Under the pieces are notes generated by a model. The model saw only the letters and a program-made list of their open reading frames with translations, was not told where the DNA came from and did not search any database. The position numbers and the translations under genes are program-made. Shown here in pieces: positions 21,801 through 32,339 of a stretch of 64,000 nucleotides of DNA. The DNA comes from Thereva unica (lineage: Eukaryota > Arthropoda > Insecta > Diptera > Therevidae). Position 1 is the stretch's first letter, and each line of letters starts with the position of its first letter. Location: positions 191,443,112 through 191,507,111 of the forward strand of contig OX465281.1 in NCBI GenBank assembly GCA_949987705.1. The letters run 5' to 3'.

Positions 21801-21849
21801 AATCATAAAAAATATGTAGCAGCGCGAAGAGACGAAAAAGTTATTAAGG

Positions 21850-23771
21850 AAGAAAAATCTGACTACTTGGGAAGGCCAATTGGCTGGGGCTTATTAATTT
21901 TTTCCAAGTTACTGACTGGAACCAGTGTTTCCGAAACAAAAACGCCGACTCTGCCGCTATCCGTATAACTAGAATCATACTGACAGGAATGCATTTGTTC
22001 ATTCCTTATTCTACTAAATTTGTGAAGTCTAGGTCCAACAGATGGCACACTGCTCATTTAATGGACAGGGTATTCTTCAGGACTCGCGAGGTGTACAGGT
22101 GCCTCAAGGGGCTCGATGCCAACAAATCCACTGGGCCCGATAATATACCCCCTATCGGACTAAAACAATGCGCCTCACCTTTGGCTAAACCTCTGCGCAA
22201 ACTTTTTTCCCTATCATACTCCTCCGGAGTTTACCTCGACTCTTCTTAACTTGCCCATGTTCAGCCAACACCGAAAAAAGGTGACTCCAGCCTTCCCTCC
22301 AACTACCGCCCAATAGCAATTACTTCTATTCTATTCAAAACAATGGAGACGATAATTAACAAAAAGCTTATGGGATATCAGAATCCAAACAACTTATCAA
22401 CGACAAACAATACGGCGTCCGACAAAAACGATCCATTGGTGATCTTTTGGTTTGCCTTACAGAGCACCTCCATCAAAGTTTGCATGGATCTGGCGAATCT
22501 TGTTTGGTTGCTTTGGATATCTCCAAGGCTTTTGATAGAGTATGAAACTGAGCCTTATTAGCTAAACTCAAAGCTATTGGAATTGACTCGCTTCTGTATG
22601 AGTAGGTCGAGAGTTTATTTTCCGGCCGTTCTGATAGTATTGGATGGCGTCAAAACTGAATCTCCCCCCATCTCTGCGGGGGTCCCCCAGGGTTTAATTT
22701 TATCACCGGCCCTATTTCTCATCTTTATAAATGACCTACTTTCAATCCTCTCCAATCCACTTCTCGACTTCGCTGACGACGGTACTCTACGTTACTCGTA
22801 AAGCTTCGATACAAGACAGCCACATGCCAGATCCTGCCTTGATGATCGTGAACTAATGCCCAACTCTATTAATAACGACATTGAACTCATTCTAGAGTGG
22901 GGAAGCAAGAATCGTGTTGAATTCAACCCCACCAAAACCAAGTACTGTCTTATTTCAAAGAAAAAGACCAACAGCTCTCCATCGTTGAGAGTGGGTAAAG
23001 TTAAACTAACGGCCGATCCCTCCCTACACATCTTAGGCATGACATTAGCCAAAGACTTGCGTGAAATGACCACATATTCCAAATCGCCCAGGATCCCAGT
23101 GTTTGAGATTTCTTAAGAGGTGCAAGTTCCTACTCCAACCATCGGCCCGTGCTGTTATTTATAAATCCTACATTCGGCCTCTTCTCGAATACAACTCCCT
23201 CGTTTGGGGCGGCGCTCCAATAACCACCTTGGCATGGTTAGATAAGGTCCAAAAAGGGCCCTTGAATTATATGATGACGATACTGCCTGCTCCACCATCG
23301 ACCCCCTGAGCCACCGTAGGAATGTACCAGCAGTGACAAAATTTTATCGCTATTATCATAGTGACCTTTCCTCCGAGTTAAACGCTCTCTTGCCTCCACG
23401 GCCATCTTATACCCGCAACACCAGATTAGTCCACTCGTCTCATTCCCTCCACCTGCAACTCCTCTTTCACGCACTCAACAAGATATGAATTCGTTTATAA
23501 ATAGAACAACTCGACTGTGGAATAATTTCTCGCAGTCAGTATTTCCGAGCTCATACAACATCCAAGAGTGAATTGCAGGGTTTATCACCACCTTCTTCAA
23601 CACCCCCCCCCCCCCCCCCTTACCTCACGTACCTTTATAATCCTTAACCTATTCCCCCATCCTCCTCCGTACTAAGCTTACTGCTAGACCTTGCGCCATG
23701 ACATGACAAATGACATGACTGACTGGTAGTACAAAGGGTGAATCTTGAGCTTAGCACTGTCACAAAAAAAA
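21850..23771 (+). mobile_element. LINE-A copy 2, longest 5' extent, with stops
   Basis: Begins before the RT (SAAIRITRIILTGMHLFIPY), has a small deletion, then EVYRCLKGLDANKSTGPDNI, the GVPQG-LILSPALFLIFINDL block (22,577-22,801) and FADDGTLRYS followed by a stop at 22,799. The next frame (22,856-23,116) has ILEWGSKNRVEFNPTKTKYC, and 23,103-23,309 has the LKRCKFLLQPSARAVIYKSY tail. The KAF catalytic block is frame-disrupted near 22,520. The 3' UTR holds a poly-C run at 23,606-23,620 and the end TAGTACAAAGGGTGAATCTT with a poly-A tail. Inactive. Confidence 0.88.
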
Positions 23772-23774
23772 GAT

Positions 23775-24720
23775 AACGACTTCGCTTAGGTGTCGTTCGA
23801 AGTGTATTAACGGAAATATGATCTGAAAAGATTTTTATAAAATTCGGTTGAACCGTTGTTTTGTTTAAACGACGTTCGTGATTTTTGTACCTGCGCGAAC
23901 CAAAAACTATATCGCCTTCTTCGAAGCGCCGAAAGAAGAAATAATATTAAGGAAAAATGCTCTGAAAAAATCCATAACATTCGATCGAGCCTTTTTTTGT
24001 TTAAATTGAAAAACTTCGGCTATGCGTCAGAAAGACCTTAAATTGTTAAGTTTTGTTAATATCTAATAAACTCGATGGAATGAGACCCGTTCTAAACGAG
24101 GTCATCTTTTTTTGGATTCTGCACAGCGACAGCTTTCCATCAAAACATCACTTGTCAAAATTCGATTCTCTTTAAAAATCGTGCAAACTTTACGTTACCC
24201 TTTACAAACATCGCGAATTTTTCAAACCTCGGATCAGCACTTTTTTGACGCGGAATTTTTTTCTACGTCCTACAGTTTAAGGAAACTGCGTTTCATCCCG
24301 GAATTTCCAGCAGTTACCGAAAAAATTGTCTGAAAGTACTTAACATTGATTAGTTTTGCTAATATCTCCGGAAAGTTTCGGAATTTCTAAATGAAATCAT
24401 TCGCCTCCCAGTTTATCAGCGGCGCTTCAATACGCTCAATAAGAATTCAAACACCCGCTTTAGTGTAGCGAACGCAGTATGAAGGAACTGTGTGTTTGCT
24501 AACGTTCGGGAAAAACAAATACTCTAGAAAAATCTTTCACGATTACTTTGTCACCAGTTCTGATACCAGTCAATTTCACACTAGTAGTAGACGTATTACT
24601 ATTTTGTAAGAAGTCAGTTTATTCAGTCTACGTTCATCATACTGGGAGGTTGATCGTGTGGACCGAAGGGGTCCAAACCACATCCCAACTAGTTTTATTT
24701 TATGTCCACTTTTTTGAAAA
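23775..24720 (+). repeat. Rep-G, copy 2
   Basis: Reverse complement of copy 1 at 601-1,640. It starts with one 146-bp-type unit (about 23,790-23,936, reversed), then AACTCGATGGAATGAGACCC, CTAACGTTCGGG and GATTACTTTGTCACCAGTTC, and ends with TACTGGGAGGTTGATCGTGT and CACATCCCAACTAGTTTTA. It follows the LINE-A poly-A tail directly, so LINE-A may have inserted at its edge. Confidence 0.65.
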
Positions 24721-25047
24721 TCTGGAATCTGAAATCATGGAATTGGGAAGAGCTGATATGAGAAGCTTAATTTCCAATCTAGATGTGGATTTGGAATTAA
24801 GTTACACATCGATCTCCTAGTTTGTGCCAGTACATGCCTATCACAAGTTTTTTTAATCAAATTTAATCATATGTACCATACAAAGTAATTTTCCAAACGC
24901 CAGATTAGCTACAGTTTACCAAGATGTGAGTAGAACAGAAAACATAAATATAAAACTAGTGTAATTTGTTAGTTGAACAAGTAAAAATTTATAGTCTAAG
25001 TCTGTGCTCGCCTCTCACGCCTTGTTTAATTTAATTGTATTTTCCAG
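24721..25047. other. Gene-free stretch before a candidate exon
   Basis: AT-rich, no gene recognised. It ends in a polypyrimidine-like run and TTTTCCAG, a plausible splice acceptor at 25,046-25,047. Confidence 0.4.
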
Positions 25048-25145
25048 AAACAAATTTCCGCAAGAACATCTCGTAAAACTGCAACTAAGCAAAGTCCCTC
25101 GGCCGAGAACAGTGCCCAACACCAGAATCCGACAATGACATTGAT
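25048..25145 (+). CDS. Candidate upstream exon of retn
   Basis: Bounded by TTTTCCAG on the left and GAT|GTAAGC on the right, both good splice sites. Read in the frame that ends at the donor in phase 0, the last residues are PESDNDID. These join in frame to the first retn exon seen here (THDEHSDREDD), giving a continuous acidic stretch like the one at this position in Drosophila Retn. Against it: that frame has a TAA at 25,086-25,088, so either a later acceptor (for example AG at 25,093-25,094) is used, or the exon is partly untranslated, or the match is chance. No in-frame ATG lies after the stop. Confidence 0.35.
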
Positions 25146-26141
25146 GTAAGCCCCTCGATTTTATTGTGCATAATTCATTACGTATTTGCGGGAATGACAT
25201 TCGCAAAGTTGCCGCTTTCCGTGAATTTGTCAACGTGTAATGAAATTGTAAACAGTCCCAACTTAGTCCAATTATCGGTATTTTTGCAACTTCTCCGCCT
25301 CATAATTATATTGTACCTTCTACTTTGTAAGGCATGTGTCCGCTCGCTCACTCTTGGCCTCTCGGTATGGCGATATTAATTGCATTTTGAAATGTGATTC
25401 AGTGTGTTGGCTGGACTTGGCTTGTCAATAATATGTATAAATCGGACCCAGCATACCCCGAGGCGTGCGTCCGTCGACCGTACCCTGTTCGCCCGCACCA
25501 GTTAATTGGATCGATCGATTAAAAATGAGTAGAGCATATTCTAGGCTTCATCGAAGTCTTATTTTACAGCAGAAATTGTGTAAGAAATTTAATATTTCGC
25601 TTCAAAGTACGGTATTCGGTGTTGGTAGGGATTTAAATTGCAACAACCCACCCCCGCATCAAAGAGCACTAGAAGAGGGAATTGCCCATATCGCGGCATT
25701 TCGGCTTGACCGATCGTCTTGTGTTTTTCTTAAGCTAAAAACCCTGGGGGAATACGCCAGAGTGTGACGACGACGACAACAATATGACGAAGTCAAGACG
25801 ACTGAGCGCACTGACCAGCTCAACTTGAGCAAGTTCCACTTGATAGTGGTGTGAGATGATAGCAGTGTAGTGTGTATATAGACACTATTAAATGCGGCGA
25901 ACCATCTGGGGACAATATTTTCGTGTAATGTTTTTAGTCGTGTTCCCAATATGAAGTAATTCCCCAGCCTCAATCATATCACGTTTAATTAATGGAGTTA
26001 CATTTCGCCACAGCACGCGAACATGAGCTCTTGGTGTGTCTTCGGTGTTAGCTATAACGAACTGGTCGGAAATCCTTTAATTCTGCTAATCAATAATGTT
26101 TGTCCTGCAAAATTCCTCAATGGTGAAAATTAAACATATTT
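25146..26141. other. Low-repeat stretch, possible host intron or regulatory DNA
   Basis: Contains none of the repeat families recognised elsewhere in the window and is more GC-rich at 25,440-25,800. No gene can be supported. If the 25,048-25,145 exon is real, this is retn intron sequence. Confidence 0.35.
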
Positions 26142-26354
26142 TTGGTCGATAAAATAAATAAAATCCAAAAACGGGGCCCAGACATTTGTGGCTGTTGCAG
26201 GCACTTGGAACAACTGTTGTCGTCTGCGAGCGTACGGATTGAACAAGTGGAAAAAATTGTCGATCATTATGAGGAACAACAGAGGAGATTAAGGAAGAGA
26301 TGTGTTTGGTTAATAGAAAAATGTCATTGCAAATATTTGCGTCAAAATAAATAG
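26142..26354 (+). CDS. Small coiled-coil-like frame, unidentified
   Basis: A 70-codon frame with no ATG start (it would open at TTG) contains DICGCCRHLEQLLSSASVRI, then EQVEKIVDHYEEQQRRLRKR. The second part has the heptad-like spacing and charge pattern of a helix or coiled coil, with several Cys before and after. It could be an exon or a chance frame. No flanking splice sites of quality were identified and no family is recognised. Confidence 0.25.
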   Translation: MVDKINKIQKRGPDICGCCRHLEQLLSSASVRIEQVEKIVDHYEEQQRRLRKRCVWLIEKCHCKYLRQNK

Positions 26355-27149
26355 GTGTAAATGGAATGCATGATCCTCGATGACTATTCCGAGAGGACAG
26401 TCAAACTGATTTGACTCGATTTGGAGTGGTAGCGGACTCCGCAATACGAATAAGCTACTGATTTTTCTAACTTAAATGTAATTAGCTACAAAAATAGTTG
26501 CTTGTAAGGTTTTCAACCGTAGTCAACAATTCCCGAATTTCCGTAGTCTTTCTTGCATAGCTCGGATATCCTAGTAACGTTCACTCCTCACTTATGTGAA
26601 AATCCAAGGTCATCAGTCATTCTAGGCCTCAGTGGCCTAGGAACGGGGGGGGGGGTTGGGGACAAAACCCCCTCCGAAATGGCTTTTGTATGAAGAAAAT
26701 TCAACTTGAAGATTATTCTGTAATTTTGGTGGTGCATTCAGAGCGAAGAAAATACACTCACGTGATAGTTGTTAAAGTTTGAGTTATTTTAAATATCAGC
26801 AGAAAAATATAGAGCTCATTGTTTCTCGAACACGAATCGCAAGTGGCTGATAAATAGTGGTTAAAGGCAGAGAGGGATCTTTGATTTCACCCTAACTTTC
26901 CTGACCCTAGGATTGAAACGTCCACTATCTGATCCCCTCAAATTTCAAGACTCACAAATTATTTGAAATCTTTTCAAAGCTACCTGGAGCCCTCGTGACG
27001 AATAAACGGTTTTTATTTGGCGCTTTTCCAGGTACTCCGCGGATAATCCTAAAGTTCGACGAAATTTTCATGTAGACACGTTTCAACATGAAACGCCTGC
27101 GTCTGATATTTCTTAAAATAGTAAAAAAGCTGCGGTGAGAAGTTTGCAT
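26355..27149. other. Gene-free stretch with a poly-G run
   Basis: No supportable gene. A poly-G run at 26,645-26,655 is followed by GGGGACAAAACCCCCTCC, a short self-complementary patch. Confidence 0.4.
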
Positions 27150-28107
27150 GGAAGTTATTATCCATTCGGCAAACTTGTCCAAATCATCGTAAGTAGTTGA
27201 CGTTTTTGCATTTCTTCTTCGATCAGTGTCTGCTGATCGCATCTTCGTCTAACTGTCTCGTTTCTAGTGAGATTCCGAGAATCTTCCTCAAGCATAGCAC
27301 TTGGACGACCTCGAACTTGCTGACGTCTGGCTTGAGCAGTGTCCATGTTTCCGATCCATAAAGAAGAATCGGAAGGATCAACGTTCGGTAAATGCGTACT
27401 TTTGTTTTTATGGTAATAATTGTTCGCTTCCATATGCACCACTTGAGCGAGGCGAATGGTGCTGTCGATACGGTTGTGAACGTCGGCCGTCGATGCCACT
27501 TTCGTATCCTCAGCCAATGACCCCAAATATTTGAACATCGAAACTTATTCGATTTGAGTTCCATCAAGATGAACACTGGACCTCGATCCGTCCGTTGTGA
27601 GCACTTTGGTCTTTTCCGCATTGATTTTTAACCGGTGTTACTGGGCGAAGTGGGAAATGTCGTATAAGACGTCTTGCTTCGGCATCCGTGTCGGAGAAGA
27701 CGGCGCTATCGTCGGCGAAGATGAAGTTGGTTACGGAGTTTCTGCCGTCGTGTCGAACTCCGAGTCGTCCGTCAAATGCTTCACGCATAATGGCGTCGCG
27801 CATCGGAAACTCATTTGAATCTGGAACTCGTCGGATAAGTCGCTGCTGGTTGAGCCATCGTACGATGCTTGGAGAAGTTAGATGATTTTCAAAGGCCGTC
27901 CGGTCCGGTTTCCAAGACTCTCCACAAGCTGTTCCCATCGATGCAATAGAAAGCGGATTTGAAATCGATGAAAACGACGATATTTCGTTTGTTGCAACAA
28001 ATTCTTTCTTCAATTAGCTGACGTACAGGTAATATTTGATCAATGCATCCTCGATGGGGTCTAAATCCAGCTTGTCCTTTCCGCTCGCGGGAAAACATTA
28101 CCGTGGA
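27150..28107 (-). mobile_element. RTE-like non-LTR retrotransposon, copy 2, degenerate
   Basis: Minus-strand frames in order from the 5' side: KGQAGFRPHRGCIDQILPVR and VVFIDFKSAFYCIDGNSLWR (27,889-28,080), with the catalytic Asp kept. Then FADDSAVFSDTDAEARRL (about 27,650-27,720), FKYLGSLAEDTKVASTADVH (27,480-27,540), and the tail with KVRIYRTLILPILLYGSETW and LRKILGIS. These blocks fall in three frames, so several frameshifts have accumulated. The motif style matches the RTE/craniofacial-type group. Both ends are truncated. Confidence 0.8.
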
Positions 28108-28235
28108 GGCAGGAGTACATGAATTTCTGCAGAACAGTCGCTGTGGTAATAGGGACGCTTTGTAGCTACGGCGTGGCAAAATTCATATCGTGGTGCAATG
28201 TCTAGTAGTAAGCTTGATTTGAAAGACAGAAGGGA
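28108..28235 (-). pseudogene. LINE-A 3' coding and UTR scrap
   Basis: Minus-strand RPYYHSDCSAEIHVLLPPR matches the LINE-A tail (compare FYRYYHSDCSSELNALLPPR). AAGCTTACTACTAGACATTG (reversed here) matches its 3' UTR. Confidence 0.65.
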
Positions 28236-28394
28236 ATAGGAACGATTTTTAGATTTTTTTTTTAAATTCAATATTGCTTTTATGGCCAATGAAAATACAA
28301 CATCGCTTGTTGTTCCATGTGTAGTTGTAGATTCAGTTGGGTTATTATTAATTTTCAAATCAAAAATTTTGTTCAAGGAATATTCTCAAAAGTA

Positions 28395-28560
28395 TTGAAC
28401 CATTTGTTGCATATCCCTGCTAAAATCATCAGAAGTTCATCTAAATTATTTTCTAAAATCCTTGAACCTTCGCGATTATATATAAGTAATCCACTTTCTT
28501 TCCCATCATCAAGTTAAACATGAGAAGCACATATATCATCAATAGCTGCTTGGGTAACAT
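28395..28560 (-). pseudogene. Degenerate coding-like stretch, unidentified
   Basis: Minus strand reads VTQAAIDDICASHV, a stop, then LDDGKESGLLIYNREGSRIL and ENNLDELLMILAGICNKWFN before another stop. The composition looks protein-derived. No family is recognised; a decayed transposon ORF is likeliest. Confidence 0.3.
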
Positions 28561-28639
28561 TAAGTACACCTCAACGTAGTGATTCGGGGTAAAATTTTGT
28601 TTTGATATTTCGCAATTCTCGCAACTCTAAAATTTCAGG

Positions 28640-29045
28640 TTTAAATTTTACTATTTTACTTAACTCAGCACTTAATCCAATTCTAAACTCAAGTCTTAAA
28701 AATGGACTAAACTACACTGAACTCTACTCTTTACTGAATTTTAAACCTATATCTTTATTCAACGCAACTCAACTAAACTATTAACTTAAGTTTTAATCCA
28801 ACTCTTAACTCATCTTAAATTAACACTTAAGTCTACTTTTAACTCAACTCTAAAGTAAATTCTTAACCCAACTGTTAGCGTAACTCAAACCACATTTTAA
28901 CTCAACTCTACTATTTTAAACTCAATTTTAAATTCAAGCAATTACTTCTCTTAACTGAACTTAGCTCAACTCGACTTATCTAAATTCAACCCATAGCTCA
29001 ACTCATAAACCAACTCGATACTCATCTCATCTCAACTCAATTCAA
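28640..29045. repeat. Degenerate AACTC-type simple repeat
   Basis: About 400 bp dominated by variants of AACTCAACTC, AACTTAAC and TTTTAACTCAAC. The period is irregular (roughly 5-12 bp), so this is a decayed low-complexity array. Related AACTCAAC-rich patches sit inside the Helitron-related repeats at 13,865 and 32,860. Confidence 0.7.
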
Positions 29046-30882
29046 CTTAACTAATATTACGGCATGCCGTCACTGCGTCATACAATTTTCCGTCACGGCA
29101 TAATAGTCGGTTTTACCCCCTCACATGAAAAAACCAAATTTTAGAATTAGACGAATCTTACCTCTGGAATTTGTTAAGGCGGAACCATCCCTTTTACAAT
29201 TTTCGAATGGTGGGAGTTTTCTGCGTACATCGGTGCTACATATGTAAATCACTAGTAAAAAATATTTAACGGGCCTTGCAATTACGAAATCACACAAGAC
29301 TGTTTATGTGACAGTCGCCCACAGAGATGCTAGGAAGCTTTGGTGCAGGTCTAATTAGAAATTTATTTTGATGGCGTTGAATTGGGCACGATTATTACTT
29401 CTGCAGTCAACATTGAGTCGAGTTTCTATTTATTAGCAAGAAAAAGGGTGTTAAGCCCCCCACTGATCAAGTCGCTTCTGAGAAACAGACTGATAATTGC
29501 TAAGGTCCATGGCGAACTAATTACAATAGTAGATTGAAAAAAACTGGAGGCGCCATATCATCTTTCCTCCTGTTGTCAATCATAATTGAAGAACTGTTTG
29601 CCGAAACCAAACTCCTCTGCGTCACGTGGTATTGAAATACAATAAAAATATTATTGGATCCTCTAGCGGGGGCGCTGCTTCTACGGAGGCTTCCGTTTGA
29701 AGCCAGGAGACTTTGTGGATCACCTAGGGATTCTCATGGACATAAATCTGGGGTAATTGTTCTCATTATGTGATAACATTCCTGTCACTCCAGATTTCAT
29801 CAAACCATTTATGACGATTATCGCAAGATGGTCCGAATGGCAGCACCACAGACTCCTCTTTAGAGAAAGAACGACCTTTTAATGTAAACCAATAATGGGA
29901 TAGGCCGGGGCGTAATGGCCTACGAAGCAAAATATACTTGGCTCTTGCACACTCACTATTCAGGTGTGTGTCCAGGCTTGTATGAATAGAGCCATAAATA
30001 AGAGCAAGCCTAAGACTGAGAGAGCAAGTCCATTGTTGCTTATCACTAAATAAAAGCCTTAAGTTGTGAGCTCAAGGTCGATCTACACATACCCTGTGCA
30101 GCGGGAAAGATGCTATCGGTGCCAGTACCGCCTTTTCCGTGCTCATGCTCATTGGGATCTGTAATTACTTTTTAGTTTTGAAATTTGGACATTGGTCTCA
30201 AAAGCATTAAAGAATTTAGAGTGGACTAACTTGTTGCAATAGCATTGCTCTTAGACGTGGTGGAAAACTCCCTATATTTCTGTAGAATTTTTATAAAATT
30301 TTCCGTAGAAATTAAAAAAACATTCGTTTCACGTCCGAGATAAATTAAAAAAGTTTTTCACGGTCGCCTGAGAGGTACTGAGAACGTCAGTGCGCCACTG
30401 CGTCGGTAGTGTACGAAGATGTCGCGTCTTACCTAATTTGTTTCCATGGAATTACGTTGTGCCGATATTTTTTTTCACTGATGCTCCCGATACTTCACTG
30501 AAGTCGCTGTCATGTCACGGATGTGTGTGGGTCGACCTTTATCCTTCCTGGCTTTTGTTTCGGCTGCCAAAGCACGCTGGCCAGGCACGGCACTGCGAGG
30601 AGATGACTCATTCATTGACAATGCAGTGGTCCAAGTTCCGAGAGGTCGCTATATAATGACGGAGTGCTTTGTTGACTGAGAAATAAGAAACAAATCAAGG
30701 AGGTGTGTTCGCTCATCTGTTTCTTCATAATAAAATCATGAACCATTCAAAAATAGGAAATTGTAAAGTTGTTGTGAATTGTAAAATTGTAAATTGTCAT
30801 TTGGGAATTCCAATTAAATTGCAAATTTTTCTTGCACTTTCTTCAAATTTTTAAATGAATTTTGTTTCTTCTAAAATTTCAG
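29046..30882. other. Gene-free upstream intron or flank of retn
   Basis: No confident gene. The frame at 30,390-30,656 shows no domain. 30,030-30,047 (TTGTTGCTTATCACTA) resembles the end of the inverted-repeat element at 53,288-53,422. The stretch ends in a T-rich tract and AAAATTTCAG, the acceptor of the first confident retn exon. Confidence 0.45.
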
Positions 30883-31028
30883 ACACACGATGAACATTCC
30901 GATCGTGAGGACGATATGAGAGAATGTGACTCCAGCGACGATGGAACTAATGTCAACGTAAACGCAAATGGTGGTGGAATGGACTATGGCGTAAGAAGCC
31001 CTGACAGAAATCCAGATATTCCTTTGAA
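30883..31028 (+). CDS. retn: retn exon A
   Basis: Acceptor AAAATTTCAG, donor AA|GTATGC. 146 nt, read from phase 0, ending two bases into a codon. Encodes the acidic segment and RSPDRNPDIPL. In-frame ATG at the M of DDMRE is the only possible internal start. Confidence 0.88.
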
Positions 31029-31688
31029 GTATGCGACTACATTATTAATAATTGAAAAACGAATTTTAATAACAATTTCAATCTTCCAGTCATCATTCAC
31101 AGTTTCCCTCAAATCATCCCTTGGGCGTTCTTGGTAACTTCATGGGGGTCGGTCTTCACAATTTACCAAATGTGCAACACGGTGACGTTTTAGAAAAGTT
31201 AAAAATGCAAGTACGAGACATGAAAGTTGGATTAATGGTGAGATTGAATTGTGGTGTTTTTTTTTAATCGCAATTTGAATAAATTTGTTTATTTTAATCC
31301 AGGATCAGGACTACACAGCTCATTCAAATTTCAGTGGTGGCCCATTGTCGACGCCACCAAACACAGCATTCACATTACCCCCCACGTCAATAAACAGCTT
31401 CAATCATCAGCCACAAAATTTATCACAGTCCCAGTCGCCGCAGCAACCGACATCCCATTCACATTCAAATGGATTCCCCTTCACGCCCCCAAATGCTCCA
31501 AGTACAAAAGACGGTAAGGCTCCGCGCTTTCATCTTTCCCTTTATCGCAAGATAATCGCTGAAGGCTGATCTTAATTTCTTCCACAGCTAATCCAGGCTC
31601 CAACTCTTCTGCCTCAAGTGAAGCCTCAAACTCATCACAGCAGAACAACGGCTGGAGTTTCGAGGAGCAGTTCAAGCAAGTCCGGCAG
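30883..31688 (+). CDS. retn: retained/dead ringer (ARID3-family transcription factor), partial gene: four exons
   Basis: Four exons (30,883-31,028; 31,090-31,237; 31,303-31,513; 31,588-31,688) join with perfectly compatible phases into about 200 residues without a stop. Conserved landmarks are REDDMRECDSSDDG (acidic N-terminus), SNHPLGVLGNFMGVGLHNLP, HGDVLEKLKMQVRDMKVGLM, a Ser/Gln/Asn-rich linker, SEASNSSQQNNG, and WSFEEQFKQVRQ, the first residues of the ARID DNA-binding domain. This matches insect Retn, an AT-rich-DNA-binding nuclear regulator used in embryonic patterning and neural development. The ATG is not seen here, so upstream coding lies outside or in an unassigned exon. The ARID core and C-terminus are missing and would have to lie beyond a long downstream intron. 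Introns 1-3 are only 61-74 bp. Confidence 0.92.
31090..31237 (+). CDS. retn: retn exon B
   Basis: Acceptor ATCTTCCAG, donor ATG|GTGAGA. 148 nt. Encodes the most conserved pre-ARID block (NHPLGVLGNFMG, DVLEKLKMQVRDMKVGLM), recognised from Drosophila Retn. Confidence 0.92.
31303..31513 (+). CDS. retn: retn exon C
   Basis: Acceptor TTTTAATCCAG, donor ACG|GTAAGG. 211 nt. Starts DQDYTAHSNFSGG and then encodes a Ser/Pro/Gln-rich, probably disordered linker. Ends one base into a codon. Confidence 0.9.
31588..31688 (+). CDS. retn: retn exon D, start of the ARID domain
   Basis: Acceptor TTCTTCCACAG, donor CAG|GTAAGT. 101 nt. Encodes NSSASSEASNSSQQNNG and then WSFEEQFKQVRQ. Ends in phase 0 at the first helix of ARID. 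Confidence 0.93.
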
Positions 31689-32339
31689 GTAAGTGAGACC
31701 TGGATTCTTCTTCCTCCTGAGCAGCTGCGCCTTCGAGAAATCTTCTTGGATGCGCGCAGCTCTACTTTCGGTTGGGGTAGGGATGCGCAGACGAGACCTA
31801 ATTTTTAAAGATCTTCTATAAATAACGGCCACAATTGGAATTGGAAGGAATTGATCGGTGTAGAGCCTTGTTGTTGCGTGAGGTTTATTTTTAGTTGGTC
31901 GTAGAAGGAAGGCTTAGTGCATTTCGATGTCACCTAGTTTCCCCCAAAAACTTTTTGTTGCTGCGTTCGTTTGCCACGTGTTTTAGGGTATTCTTGTCTG
32001 AATGGGGAATTTGTTGATCGTTTGTTTTCTTTACGAGTTTTGTTAACCTTGAAACGCCTTCAAGTTGAGGAGGCATTCTATTTATTTATGTCCTAGATAT
32101 TGTGGGGCAAGAAAACTATGTCTATGAAATTCGAACATACGTGTAGGACACATTTTTTCTAAATATTGGTTCTTGTATAAAATTGTGGATTTGGTTTTTT
32201 ATTCTTTAAAATTAATGTTAATAGTTGGGTCAGCTAAAGTATCACTGGGGGTTAGTGTTAAGTCAGCTAAAGTATCGCTTTTTGAAACATTAAACCCCAT
32301 ATAACTACACATAACAGCATATATGTTTTTTTTTTTATT
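31689..32339. other. Start of the long retn intron
   Basis: No gene. At 32,226-32,276 GTCAGCTAAAGTATC occurs twice, about 37 bp apart. Confidence 0.5.

Noticed and set aside
30390..30656. Possible extra retn exon or small gene upstream of exon A
   Set aside because: No domain, no supporting splice sites in a compatible phase, and composition unlike retn.
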